From Fidelibacterota bacterium (GTDB lineage: Bacteria > Fidelibacterota > Marinisomatia > Marinisomatales > UBA1611): a DNA stretch of 34,721 bases. A program made the position numbers and the translations under genes. The DNA lies in assembly GCA_028101095.1 (NCBI GenBank), contig JAOHKG010000009.1, positions 1 through 34,721 on the forward strand. Direction: 5' to 3'. This document shows positions 9,984-19,687 of this stretch, in pieces; the stretch's first letter is position 1; every line of letters starts with the position of its first letter. The notes below the pieces were generated by a model. The model was given only the letters and a program-made list of their open reading frames with translations, did no database searches and was not told the DNA's origin.

Positions 9984-11633
9984 ATGCATTTTTTTATATT
10001 TTTTTTAGTCACATTACTTTCAGGTTCACAGAAATATGATTTGGATAAATTTAAGTCAGCAAAAAGACATTCTAATGATTATAGAATTTGGGTTTATTTT
10101 GAAGATAAAGATCCTTCTATAATAAAAAAAATTAGTGATAGAGCACAAAAACGAAGAAATAAATCGGCGCCAAATAAGAGGGCTTATTGGTATGATTTAA
10201 ATGTATCTAAAGATTATATTGAGAGATTAAAAAAACTAGGCTTTTTAATTTTAAATCAAAGTAGATGGCTTAATGCTGTTACGATCAGTTGTGATTTTGA
10301 TGACTTTGAGCTATTGAAATCTTTAAAATTTGTAAAAAAAATTGAACCCGTTCATTTAATGAGGAAAAAAAAACATTTTGACACTTCTACCTTTAATGAT
10401 CAAAATAGGTCTTTTCTTTATGGAAATTCCCAAACTCAAATGGAGCAAATAAATGCCGTAAATGCCCATAATATGGGTTATTTTGGTCAAGGTGTTAGAG
10501 TCTTGTACATTGATACAGGTTTTAATTTGGAACATGAGGCTTTTGATTCTTTACAAGTTATAAGCCAGTATGACTTTATAAACAACGATAATGAAACCGC
10601 AAATGAGACAGAGGAAGAGTTTCAAAACAATCAAGATGAACATGGTTCATTATGTCTTAGTGTCCTATCAGGTTTCAAAGAGGGGCAATTAATAGGTCCG
10701 GCATTCAAATCAGAATTTTTATTAGCTAAAACTGAGATTGTTGACCAAGAAATTCAACAAGAGGAAGATAATTATGTAGTTGCGTTAGAATGGGGAGAAG
10801 CCTTAGGAGCTGATATAGCTTGTGCTTCGCTGGGATATGTTGATTGGTATAGCTATGAAGACTTAGATGGGGACACTGCTCCAACTACTAGAGCGGTTGA
10901 TATAGCATCAAGCTTAGGAGTCCTATGTGTGAATTCAGCTGGAAATAGTGGCAATGACGATTGGTATTATATTATTACTCCCGCCGATGCTGATTCAGTT
11001 ATATCCGTTGGTTCAGTAACTTCAGAAGGGACTCTCTCATCATTTAGCTCTCATGGACCCTCTTATGATGGAAGGATCAAGCCTGAGGTCTGTGCTATGG
11101 GTTCTTCAACTTTTTGTATCAGGCCTGGAACAAACTCAGAATATAGATATGCTAGCGGAACATCCCTTTCTGCTCCATTAGTAGGTGGTGCAGCAGCAGT
11201 TATTTTATCTGCAAATTATAATTGGAATGCAATGGAAGTCCGTAATGCAATAATGAAAACAGCATCTATGGCAGAAGCTCCAAATAATAATTATGGATAT
11301 GGTATTCTTAATACTGTAGATGCTATCCAGTATAATCAGCAGCTAAGAGTTGAAAATTCAGCCCCTATTCCAATTTTATATGAGGTTAAAACTTTTCCGA
11401 ATCCATTTAATCCAACTATTAATATTATTATATCTGGAGCAAAAGAAAAATTAGTGAACATTGAAATTTTTGATGTCAGGGGTAAGTTAATTCAAGGTAC
11501 CTATGAAAATAAAAGTTTGAATGATACATTCTATTTTAATTGGGAGCCATCAATAAAATCTAGCGGGGTCTATTTTATTCGCACAGATATTGATAATATG
11601 ATACAGCATAAAAAGGTTTCATTCCTCAAATAA
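9984..11633 (+). CDS. Secreted subtilisin-like (S8) serine protease with C-terminal sorting domain
   Basis: Asp LYIDTGFN, His DEHGSLCLSVLSG, Asn SAGNSGND, Ser SGTSLSAPLVGG; C-terminal FPNPFNPTINIIIS...GVYFIRTD tail. Confidence 0.92.
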   Translation: MHFFIFFLVTLLSGSQKYDLDKFKSAKRHSNDYRIWVYFEDKDPSIIKKISDRAQKRRNKSAPNKRAYWYDLNVSKDYIERLKKLGFLILNQSRWLNAVTISCDFDDFELLKSLKFVKKIEPVHLMRKKKHFDTSTFNDQNRSFLYGNSQTQMEQINAVNAHNMGYFGQGVRVLYIDTGFNLEHEAFDSLQVISQYDFINNDNETANETEEEFQNNQDEHGSLCLSVLSGFKEGQLIGPAFKSEFLLAKTEIVDQEIQQEEDNYVVALEWGEALGADIACASLGYVDWYSYEDLDGDTAPTTRAVDIASSLGVLCVNSAGNSGNDDWYYIITPADADSVISVGSVTSEGTLSSFSSHGPSYDGRIKPEVCAMGSSTFCIRPGTNSEYRYASGTSLSAPLVGGAAAVILSANYNWNAMEVRNAIMKTASMAEAPNNNYGYGILNTVDAIQYNQQLRVENSAPIPILYEVKTFPNPFNPTINIIISGAKEKLVNIEIFDVRGKLIQGTYENKSLNDTFYFNWEPSIKSSGVYFIRTDIDNMIQHKKVSFLK

Positions 11634-11704
11634 AGTAAGCAAAGGATTTTCTTGCCTTAACTTTAAAGTTCAACCAAATTCCAACTAACAGTTTTTAGAA
11701 CAGA

Positions 11705-13468
11705 ATGAAAATAAAATATAAAATATTACTAGTTAGGCTTGCGTTCTTTTTAAGTGTTATTATAGGCAATAATACTGAAAATGACGCGATTGTCGATTTG
11801 TCAGTTCATGATGGACAAGGTGGTTTACTGATTGAATGGTTTGCACCTAGCTTAATTCAAGTGAAAGAGGTGAAGGTTCTTAGAAAAAAAATTGGAAACC
11901 CGAATTTTATATTACTTTCAACTATTCTTAATAATAATGGTAGATATCTAGATAAAAGCTGTTTAGAAGATACGCGCTATTATTATAAAGTTGAAATAAT
12001 TCAAAATAATGGTACTGTTATAACCAGCGATGTTAAAAGACCTTCATTTGGAACTTGTTTAGAGTCAAAGAATGGAATTATCAAAAACATAAAGATAAAA
12101 TCATTGAGAAGTCTAATCATTTTTGATCTTTTAAATTCTCTTGATAATTCAATACTTGATAATCAAAAAAAATCTTTAAGTAGACTTTTAAACTCAACCT
12201 TAGAAAAAAATACTATTAGTTGGATTGAAAACTTTTCATTAGAGTATTTAAAAGAAAGTGCTTCATTGATTAATCATTTTTCTTTGCTGTTAGAAGAGTA
12301 CCCAACTGTAGAAAAAGCAATTAAATATCAACCCCTATTTAGTAATAAAATGCTTCTGACACCCACAGAATGGATTAATAATTTTAATAGTGAGATCATA
12401 ACTCTTCAAAATGAATGGACTCTTCTAGAGGCTGCATATCCAAAAGCAATTAACTATTTTGATAAAATTGATCCGTTAAAAATTGTGAAGTATTCTTATA
12501 ACCAGGATCATAAACCAGTTGTGAACTTATTTTTTTTCCATCCTGAAAAATTAATTAATAAAGAACTGTTTTTCCTCCATGATGATCAATATATAGAAAT
12601 TGATATTTCTGAAATATCTAATGAAAGAAATCAAGAAGTTCAAATACCTGAGTACTGGGATTACATTAGTTTGATGATGGATGATTCATTGATAGAAAAG
12701 TATGATTTAATTAAAAACAAAAATATAATTTATACATTAAAAAGAGAATTAATTCCTGCATTAGATGTAAAGAGTCCTTTTATAAAAGTCGAAAGACAGT
12801 ATTCTGATTTAAGAATTAATGAGGTGCAATGGAATAGTTTAACGAAAAAATTAAATTTAGAATTAACATATGATTTAAAACCAACTGATCGTTACTCGAT
12901 ATCTTGTTCATCACAAATTCTGTGGGAGTTAAATAGTGAAAATGATTTTAAAAATAATTTTATTGATTCATCGTTCAACATAGGTTACTCTGGATTAGAG
13001 TCCAAGGTTATAGAAATAAATATCAAAGAAAAAAGTCGAAATAAAACTCTAGAATATATTATCTTAAATAAGAACTCTTTTTTAAGGGCTAGAAATGAAG
13101 AGTTAAAATGGTCCCAAGTAGATAAAGAAACTTTTGGGAAATCAAATAAGGAATCTAGTCTTAATTATGATTCCAGTTTAGTTCCCGAGCTTTTTGTTTT
13201 ATACCAAAATTACCCAAATCCATTTAATGGCCAAACAAGGATTGCGTTTGATCTGCTAGGTGATGCGGTAGTTAGTCTCTTTATTGCAGATGCAACTGGT
13301 CGAATACATAATAAAATACTAGAAAAAGAATTTATCACATCAGGCTCTTATACTTTTTCGTGGAATGGTGATAAAAGATCAACAGGTATTTATTTTATCA
13401 CTCTTCAAGCTCAAGTTGATGAATTGCCTCCGGCAATAATCAGCAAAAAAATGATCTACCTTAAATAA
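11705..13468 (+). CDS. Secreted protein of unknown function with FNP-type C-terminal sorting domain
   Basis: Signal peptide; fibronectin-III-like N-terminal region (DLSVHDGQGGLLIEWFAP); C-terminal LYQNYPNPFNGQTRIAFDL...STGIYFITLQ. Confidence 0.75.
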   Translation: MKIKYKILLVRLAFFLSVIIGNNTENDAIVDLSVHDGQGGLLIEWFAPSLIQVKEVKVLRKKIGNPNFILLSTILNNNGRYLDKSCLEDTRYYYKVEIIQNNGTVITSDVKRPSFGTCLESKNGIIKNIKIKSLRSLIIFDLLNSLDNSILDNQKKSLSRLLNSTLEKNTISWIENFSLEYLKESASLINHFSLLLEEYPTVEKAIKYQPLFSNKMLLTPTEWINNFNSEIITLQNEWTLLEAAYPKAINYFDKIDPLKIVKYSYNQDHKPVVNLFFFHPEKLINKELFFLHDDQYIEIDISEISNERNQEVQIPEYWDYISLMMDDSLIEKYDLIKNKNIIYTLKRELIPALDVKSPFIKVERQYSDLRINEVQWNSLTKKLNLELTYDLKPTDRYSISCSSQILWELNSENDFKNNFIDSSFNIGYSGLESKVIEINIKEKSRNKTLEYIILNKNSFLRARNEELKWSQVDKETFGKSNKESSLNYDSSLVPELFVLYQNYPNPFNGQTRIAFDLLGDAVVSLFIADATGRIHNKILEKEFITSGSYTFSWNGDKRSTGIYFITLQAQVDELPPAIISKKMIYLK

Positions 13469-13527
13469 ATTTTTTGGTTCTTTTCCATTTCAGAATATCT
13501 TGAGTTCTCTGTATTTTCTTTTTAGAA

Positions 13528-14181
13528 ATGAATATTTATAAAGCAACATTACTCTTCTCTTTAATTCTTTTTTTATTTTCAGGTTGTGCCTCTCATGCTC
13601 CCGTGCTACCTCAAACTCCAAAAAAAGGGGAGGTGAATACCGGGTTCACATTTTCAGTTGAAAATGTAATACCTGTTATTTGGTGGAGGTACGGTATTAA
13701 TAAATATACAGACATTGGATATCGGCTAGGAATCCCACTTTCAGGTTCTGGAATAGATTTAAATAGGATCTTAATGAAAAAAGAATATAGTTGGGATGTC
13801 TTAAATACTTCATACAACTTTTCTCCAAATGCTAGCTTTGATTTCACATATTATAAGTTTAAAGGTTATAAGCGTAAAGGGCAATATTCACCATTTCATA
13901 TTAAATGGTATGCTGCACGTGCTATGATAATTCCAAGTGGTCGATATAAAGAAAGACCAGATAATGATAATCAGAGCATAAAATTTGGGCTGTTGTTTGG
14001 TCGCCGTTTTGGTCAAAGGTGGGGAGTTGAGACAGGATATTTTCATGATCTCAAAGCTGGATTTGATTCAAATAATGATGAATATCCACATAAATATAAA
14101 AATTGGCCAACTCAATTTTCAAGAGGAGCAGGCCTTTCAATGCAAGTCTTTTTATATATGGGTCCAAAAAAAGATAAGTAA
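13528..14181 (+). CDS. Putative outer-membrane-associated lipoprotein
   Basis: Lipobox LFLFSGCAS; beta-rich sequence following. Confidence 0.65.
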   Translation: MNIYKATLLFSLILFLFSGCASHAPVLPQTPKKGEVNTGFTFSVENVIPVIWWRYGINKYTDIGYRLGIPLSGSGIDLNRILMKKEYSWDVLNTSYNFSPNASFDFTYYKFKGYKRKGQYSPFHIKWYAARAMIIPSGRYKERPDNDNQSIKFGLLFGRRFGQRWGVETGYFHDLKAGFDSNNDEYPHKYKNWPTQFSRGAGLSMQVFLYMGPKKDK

Positions 14182-14194
14182 ATTATTTTGATTG

Positions 14195-15172
14195 ATGAAT
14201 AAAAATTCATTTAGAACCTTACTATTTCAAAAAGATTTTGATGGTTGTAGTAAAATAATTCAGAGCAAGGTTTCAACTTCAGACCTTGTTCAAATTATAA
14301 ACGATCTAATTTTTGTCAGCGCATCAATAGACCTTCCTTCAAATGAAAAAACTCATCCAATCGCCGTTATTAATTCAATTAAAAATGTTATTTCTGATGA
14401 CCTGCACAATCCATCAAAACTTTTACTTGAATACGGGGTGAAATATTTAATTAAATTCGAATTTAGATTAAAAGATAAAGAGTTCCTTAGTGAAGTAGTA
14501 AGAATTGGAGCTGGTGAAACAGTTTTCACTGGAGATTTAGAAGATGCATGCCAAGAGAATAATTGGGAAGAAGCAAAGATTTTAGTAGCAAAGTTATTTT
14601 TGGCATCCGATCAATCAAGAGCCACATTAGATACACTCGTAGAATTAGCATTACAAGATCCCAGTCAAAATTCTTTATTTTGTTTTCACTTACTTAGAGC
14701 ATATCAATTTCAAGAATTAAAAGAAGATAATTGGGCATTTATTTGTTGCATTTTTGATCATTTATCAAAAAAAGAGATGCCAAAGCCTCACAAAAACGAA
14801 AAGATAGAGATAGAACAATTCCAAAACGGGATGTTTTTTAAATCAGACCCAATTCTTTTTTCATCTGTTTTACGATTATGGAATGGTGATTATGTTAGGA
14901 TTAGAGGTTATCAAAGAGAATTGAGTCACTGGATAAAAAAAAATAGTAGAACTAATAAAAATCAAAACTTTACAACTTCAAAAAATATCGAGAACTCGCT
15001 CACTCCACCAAATTTTATCAAAAAAGCTGAAGCCGTAGTTGCAAGAAAGAATAAAATTAAAAATATAGCAGACGATTTAATTAAATTAGAAGCTTTTAGG
15101 TTTCTTTATAAAAAAAAAAGTAAGGAAGAAAAAGACTATATTTATTACTTAATATCTAAAATAGTGCAATAA
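14195..15172 (+). CDS. Hypothetical helical protein
   Basis: Long ORF with an ATG start at 14195 (the track's TTG is at 14192). No family recognised. Confidence 0.7.
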   Translation: MNKNSFRTLLFQKDFDGCSKIIQSKVSTSDLVQIINDLIFVSASIDLPSNEKTHPIAVINSIKNVISDDLHNPSKLLLEYGVKYLIKFEFRLKDKEFLSEVVRIGAGETVFTGDLEDACQENNWEEAKILVAKLFLASDQSRATLDTLVELALQDPSQNSLFCFHLLRAYQFQELKEDNWAFICCIFDHLSKKEMPKPHKNEKIEIEQFQNGMFFKSDPILFSSVLRLWNGDYVRIRGYQRELSHWIKKNSRTNKNQNFTTSKNIENSLTPPNFIKKAEAVVARKNKIKNIADDLIKLEAFRFLYKKKSKEEKDYIYYLISKIVQ

Positions 15173-15257
15173 TAAAGATGGATATTTTTTAATTTCTACC
15201 ACAATATAACTCAATTTATTATGATTAATTTATTTTTTAGTTTAAACAGTTAAGTAG

Positions 15258-15614
15258 ATGGAACCAAAAGAATCTCTATATCAAAAAGGTAAAAAGTTTT
15301 TTAAATCAAAAGAATATTTTCAAGCTCATGAAGAATGGGAAGATCTTTGGTCTGATTATTACTTAGAAGACAGAAAGTTTGTACAGGCGTTAATCCAACT
15401 TTCAGTTAGTTTTTATCATGTTGAAAATGAAAACTTAAATGGTGCAAAAAGCCAACTTGAAAAGGCTCGTTTGAAATTCATGAATTTTAAAAATACGCAC
15501 AGAGAAATCGATGTTGAAAAACTACTTATGCAAATTGAGAAAGTTTCAAATAATTATAGAACGATAGAGAAAGCTTCTGATTTTAATTGGGATCTAGTTC
15601 CTTCATTAGATTAA
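15258..15614 (+). CDS. DUF309-like small helical protein
   Basis: LYQKGKKFFKSKEYFQAHEEWEDLW...QALIQLSVSFYHVENENLNGAKSQLEKA resembles DUF309 (FNxGxyxeAHExWExxW). Confidence 0.75.
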   Translation: MEPKESLYQKGKKFFKSKEYFQAHEEWEDLWSDYYLEDRKFVQALIQLSVSFYHVENENLNGAKSQLEKARLKFMNFKNTHREIDVEKLLMQIEKVSNNYRTIEKASDFNWDLVPSLD

Positions 15615-15616
15615 AT

Positions 15617-15961
15617 ATGTCTGATATTTTACTTTTTATCAAAGATTTTGAACTAGGATCAAGGGTCTCTTCAGTATGTATTGATCATGAAAAAAACGTA
15701 GAATTCTCTGATGAAAACTCTGATTCTAAAAACTTTCCAGTTAGTGCAAAACTAGCTTTTATTGATATGGATGAAAAAGTCTTTTTGTCGGTAGGGCTTG
15801 TTTCAGAATTAAAAAGACATGGATTAAAGGTAATAGGGATTATGAAGAAAATAAACAACCGTCAAAATTCAAAATTAAAATTAGCAGGGTGCGATATGAT
15901 AGTTTCAAAATCCAGTCTGGTAAAAAATATACCAACTCTTTTATCAGAATATTTAACTTAG
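15617..15961 (+). CDS. Hypothetical, degenerate receiver-like alpha/beta protein
   Basis: ATG at 15617 (MSDILLFIKDFE); alternating hydrophobic strands AFIDMD, VIGIMKKI and CDMIVSKSSL suggest a REC-like fold. Confidence 0.55.
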   Translation: MSDILLFIKDFELGSRVSSVCIDHEKNVEFSDENSDSKNFPVSAKLAFIDMDEKVFLSVGLVSELKRHGLKVIGIMKKINNRQNSKLKLAGCDMIVSKSSLVKNIPTLLSEYLT

Positions 15962-16011
15962 GACTATTAACTAATTAAAATTTAACCTTTAATTTAAAAA
16001 GGACACAAAAT

Positions 16012-16422
16012 ATGTCTAATCCTATCATTACAAAAAAATATCATTTTTGTGCATCGCATAAATATGGCAACGATTATTGGTCTAAAGAAAAGAATTGGGA
16101 CGTCTTTGATAAAGATTATAATATTCATGGTCACAATTATATTTTAGAAGTATCAATCACCGGGCCCATCAACCCTGAAACTGGTTGGCTAGTCGACCTG
16201 CAAAAGTTAAATGATGTTGTTAAAACGAATGTTGTAAATATACTTGATCATTCTCAAGTTGAAGTTGATGTTGATTGGTTTAAAAATAAACAGCCTTCAT
16301 CTGAAAATATTGTGATTTGGATGTGGGGTGAAATAGAAAAAGATTTAAAAGAAGGATCTCTTCATAAATTACGCTTGGTTGAGACTCATTCTATTTACAC
16401 AGACTATTATGGGCCTAGCTAG
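16012..16422 (+). CDS. 6-pyruvoyl-tetrahydropterin synthase / QueD family protein
   Basis: FCASHKY...NIHGHNYILEVSITGPINPETGWLVDLQKL...ILDHSQVEVD...PSSENIVIWMW...LRLVETHS. Confidence 0.88.
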   Translation: MSNPIITKKYHFCASHKYGNDYWSKEKNWDVFDKDYNIHGHNYILEVSITGPINPETGWLVDLQKLNDVVKTNVVNILDHSQVEVDVDWFKNKQPSSENIVIWMWGEIEKDLKEGSLHKLRLVETHSIYTDYYGPS

Positions 16423-16425
16423 AGA

Positions 16426-17082
16426 ATGAAACTTAAAGAACAATTCTATGTAGTCCTTTCTGCTATTTTTATTGCATCTCTTATAACATGTAATCTAATT
16501 GCTAATAAATTCGTGACAGTAGATCTTGGCTTTAAAGTTTTTATTGTTTCTGCCGGAATACTACCTTATCCTTTGACATTCTTAGTTACTGACCTAATCT
16601 CTGAGTTATACGGACAAAAAAAAGCAAATCTGGTTGTCTTCTCGGGATTTATAGCATCAATATTCGTCTTATTCTTTTTATGGCTAGGTGGACAGTTCAG
16701 TTCAATACCTAGCTCAGTTGTTGGTGATTCTACTTATGATCTTGTTTTTCAAAACGCTTGGAGGATTATAGCGGCGTCAATGGTTGCATATCTTTTTGCT
16801 CAATTTATTGATGTCAAAATTTTCCATTTCTGGAAAAAACTTACAAATGGAAAGCATCTTTGGTTAAGGAATAATGGTTCTACTATAGTATCCCAGTTAG
16901 TAGATACAGCGCTAGTTGTATCTATTCTTTTTGTTGGAGTTTGGGATTCAAACCAGATTATCAGTGCAGTAATTGATGGCTGGCTATTTAAGATGTTAAT
17001 GGCTTTTATTGATACTCCGATTATATACGGTATAATTCATCTACTAAAAGGGAAAATTGATATTGCAAAAATTGAGGAATAA
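16426..17082 (+). CDS. yhhQ: Queuosine precursor transporter (YhhQ / VUT family)
   Basis: Multi-TM protein; ITCNLIANKFVTVDLG, PYPLTFLVTDLISELYGQKKAN, LRNNGSTIVSQLVDT. Confidence 0.9.
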   Translation: MKLKEQFYVVLSAIFIASLITCNLIANKFVTVDLGFKVFIVSAGILPYPLTFLVTDLISELYGQKKANLVVFSGFIASIFVLFFLWLGGQFSSIPSSVVGDSTYDLVFQNAWRIIAASMVAYLFAQFIDVKIFHFWKKLTNGKHLWLRNNGSTIVSQLVDTALVVSILFVGVWDSNQIISAVIDGWLFKMLMAFIDTPIIYGIIHLLKGKIDIAKIEE

Positions 17083-17086
17083 ATAA

Positions 17087-17650
17087 ATGCAAAAAAATAT
17101 AGAGAAAATAACAAAGCAATTGCTCGAAGAAATTGGAGAAGACCCGAATAGAGAAGGGCTTCTTAAAACGCCATCTAGAGTTGCGAAAGCATGGAAGTTT
17201 TTTTCAAAGGGTTATAACCAAAGTCTTGAAGAACTAATAAATAATGCAATTTTTAATGAAGATGCAAGAGATATGGTTATAGTTAGAGATATTGAATTTT
17301 TTTCATTATGCGAACATCATTTATTACCATTTTTTGGTAAGGCTCATGTTGGTTACATACCTAATGGAAAAGTAATTGGTTTATCAAAAATCCCAAGAAT
17401 AATTGATATGTTTGCAAGGAGATTACAGGTACAAGAAAGACTGACACACCAGATTGCAGATGCTATAAAAAATGTGCTTGAACCGAAAGGAGTTGCAGTT
17501 GTTCTTGAAGGTCGACATATGTGTATGCAAATGAGGGGGGTAGAAAAGCAAAATAGTTTTGCGGCTACAAGTGCCATGTCGGGACAGTTTAAAAAATCTG
17601 CAGAAACTAGATCTGAATTCTTAGCGATCACTAATAGAAATATTGTTTGA
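17087..17650 (+). CDS. folE: GTP cyclohydrolase I
   Basis: [68 protein letters not shown]. Confidence 0.97.
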   Translation: MQKNIEKITKQLLEEIGEDPNREGLLKTPSRVAKAWKFFSKGYNQSLEELINNAIFNEDARDMVIVRDIEFFSLCEHHLLPFFGKAHVGYIPNGKVIGLSKIPRIIDMFARRLQVQERLTHQIADAIKNVLEPKGVAVVLEGRHMCMQMRGVEKQNSFAATSAMSGQFKKSAETRSEFLAITNRNIV

Positions 17651-19038
17651 TGAGAAAATTTGATATTGCAGTTCTGGGGGGTGGACCAGGAGGCTATGTT
17701 GCTGCGATAAAGGGTGCTCAGTTTGGTAAAAGTGTATGCCTTATTGAGGAAGATAAACTTGGAGGTGTCTGTCTCAATTGGGGTTGTATACCAACAAAAG
17801 CATTACTCAAAAATGCTGAAATACTTAACCAAATAAACTCCTCTCATAAATATGGAATTAATGTTGAGCATGTTTCTTTTGATTTTAAGTCAAATATTCA
17901 GCGTAGCCGAGATATAGCTAGTCGCTTAAGTAAAGGAATTGAGTTTTTAATAAAAAAAAATAACATAGCTCATATTAACGGTTTTGGGAAATTAACCTCT
18001 GAAAAAGAAGTACTAGTTCAAAAAGACGGAAGCTTAGAAAAAATTCATGCTGAAAATATAATAATAGCAACAGGTGCAAGACCAAAAAAAATCCCTGGAT
18101 TAACTCTAGATGGTAAGAGAGTAATTAGTTCAAAAAACGCACTAGAATTAAAAACACTTCCAAAAAAGATAGTCATAATCGGTTCAGGTGCTATTGGGTG
18201 CGAGTTTGCATATTATTATAATTCATTTGGATCTGAAGTACATATCATTGAAATCGCAAATAGGATTTTACCATTAGAAGATTTTGAGGTATCTAAAGAG
18301 TTAGAAAAAAGTTTTAACATTAAAGGGATTAAAACTTCAACATCAACTAAAGTATTAAAAGTTGAAGGTTTAAAATCAAAAGCAAAAATTCTTATTGAAA
18401 ATAATGGAACACAAAAATATTTAGAAAGTGAGATTGCATTAGTGGCTATAGGTGTAACAGGTAATATTGAAAATATTGGTTTAGATAAAGTAGGTGTTAT
18501 CACTAGCCCTGGAAAAATAAATATTAATAATGTAAATCAGACTAATGTACCAAATATTTTTGCTATAGGTGATGTTTCTGGCCCCCCCTGGTTAGCTCAC
18601 CGTGCTTCATCCCAGGCTCATGTGGCCGTTGGTCATATCCTTGGAAAAAAAGTTAGAACATTGGATAACCTCTTAATTCCTGGCTGTACATATTGTGAGC
18701 CTCAAGTATCTTCCTTAGGTTTAACGGAAGAAAATGCAATAAAAGAAGGTTACCAAATAAAAGTAGGTAGGTCATTTTTTAAATCAAGCGGAAAAGCTTT
18801 AGCTCTAGGCAATACTGAAGGGTTTATTAAATTGATATTTGATGAACAATATGGTGAATTAATTGGTGCTCATATTATTGGAGGTGAAGCAACTGAATTA
18901 ATTGGGGAATTAGTAATGGCAAAGCATCTCGAAGCAACAATCGAAGATTTAGCATACACAATACATGCCCACCCAACATTATCTGAATCAATAATGGAAG
19001 CTGCTTTAGATGCTTTGGGAATACCAGTTCATCATTGA
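17650..19038 (+). CDS. lpdA: Dihydrolipoyl dehydrogenase (E3)
   Basis: GGGPGGYVAAI, GGVCLNWGCIPTK redox motif, AIGDV, HAHPTLSE C-terminus. ATG at 17650 overlaps the folE stop. Confidence 0.96.
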   Translation: MRKFDIAVLGGGPGGYVAAIKGAQFGKSVCLIEEDKLGGVCLNWGCIPTKALLKNAEILNQINSSHKYGINVEHVSFDFKSNIQRSRDIASRLSKGIEFLIKKNNIAHINGFGKLTSEKEVLVQKDGSLEKIHAENIIIATGARPKKIPGLTLDGKRVISSKNALELKTLPKKIVIIGSGAIGCEFAYYYNSFGSEVHIIEIANRILPLEDFEVSKELEKSFNIKGIKTSTSTKVLKVEGLKSKAKILIENNGTQKYLESEIALVAIGVTGNIENIGLDKVGVITSPGKININNVNQTNVPNIFAIGDVSGPPWLAHRASSQAHVAVGHILGKKVRTLDNLLIPGCTYCEPQVSSLGLTEENAIKEGYQIKVGRSFFKSSGKALALGNTEGFIKLIFDEQYGELIGAHIIGGEATELIGELVMAKHLEATIEDLAYTIHAHPTLSESIMEAALDALGIPVHH

Positions 19039-19048
19039 TTAATTATAT

Positions 19049-19684
19049 TTGAAAAATCTTTCAGATCTTAGAATTCTTGACTTAGGGTTAAAGCCTTACG
19101 AAGAAGTATGGCTTTATCAAAAAAAGCTTCAAAAGCAGAGAATTAACAATCAAATAACAGATACTTTAATTCTAGTTGAGCACTTCCCTGTTTATACTTT
19201 AGGAAAAAATGCTGAAAACAATCATTTACTACAAAGTCGAGATAAATCGGTTAAAGTCTTTAATGTCGAAAGAGGTGGAGATATCACCTTTCATGGACCG
19301 GGCCAACTAGTTTGTTATCCAATCCTTGATCTAACACATTATAAAAAAAGTATTAGTTGGTATATGCGAATATTAGAACAAATTATAATTGATACTTTGG
19401 AACATTATGATTTAGTTGGAAGAAGAATTACGGGATTAACTGGGGTCTGGGTTGGCGAGGATAAGATAGCTGCTCAAGGTGTAAAAATTAGTCGCTGGGT
19501 AACAATGCATGGATTCTCTTTGAATATTAATCCAGACTTATTGTTTTATGATGGTATTATTCCATGTGGTATTTTTCATCATGGAGTCACATCAGTAGAG
19601 TTATTACTTGGAAAAAAAATAAATATGGAAGAAGTTAAAGAGATAATAATTAAAAATTTTAATAACTATTTTTATAAAAGATAA
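19049..19684 (+). CDS. lipB: Octanoyltransferase LipB
   Basis: GGDITFHGPGQLVCYPILDL, GLTGVWVGEDKIAAQGVKISRWVTMHGFSLNI. TTG start. Confidence 0.95.
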   Translation: MKNLSDLRILDLGLKPYEEVWLYQKKLQKQRINNQITDTLILVEHFPVYTLGKNAENNHLLQSRDKSVKVFNVERGGDITFHGPGQLVCYPILDLTHYKKSISWYMRILEQIIIDTLEHYDLVGRRITGLTGVWVGEDKIAAQGVKISRWVTMHGFSLNINPDLLFYDGIIPCGIFHHGVTSVELLLGKKINMEEVKEIIIKNFNNYFYKR

Positions 19685-19687
19685 CAT

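Noticed and set aside
13985-14191. Plus-strand ORF 68 aa overlapping the lipoprotein gene
   Set aside because: Out-of-frame overlap with a better-supported CDS; no domain features.
15962-16011. Possible preQ1 or other riboswitch before the QueD-like gene
   Set aside because: The gap is about 50 bp and AT-rich, with no preQ1 consensus stem or conserved loop visible.
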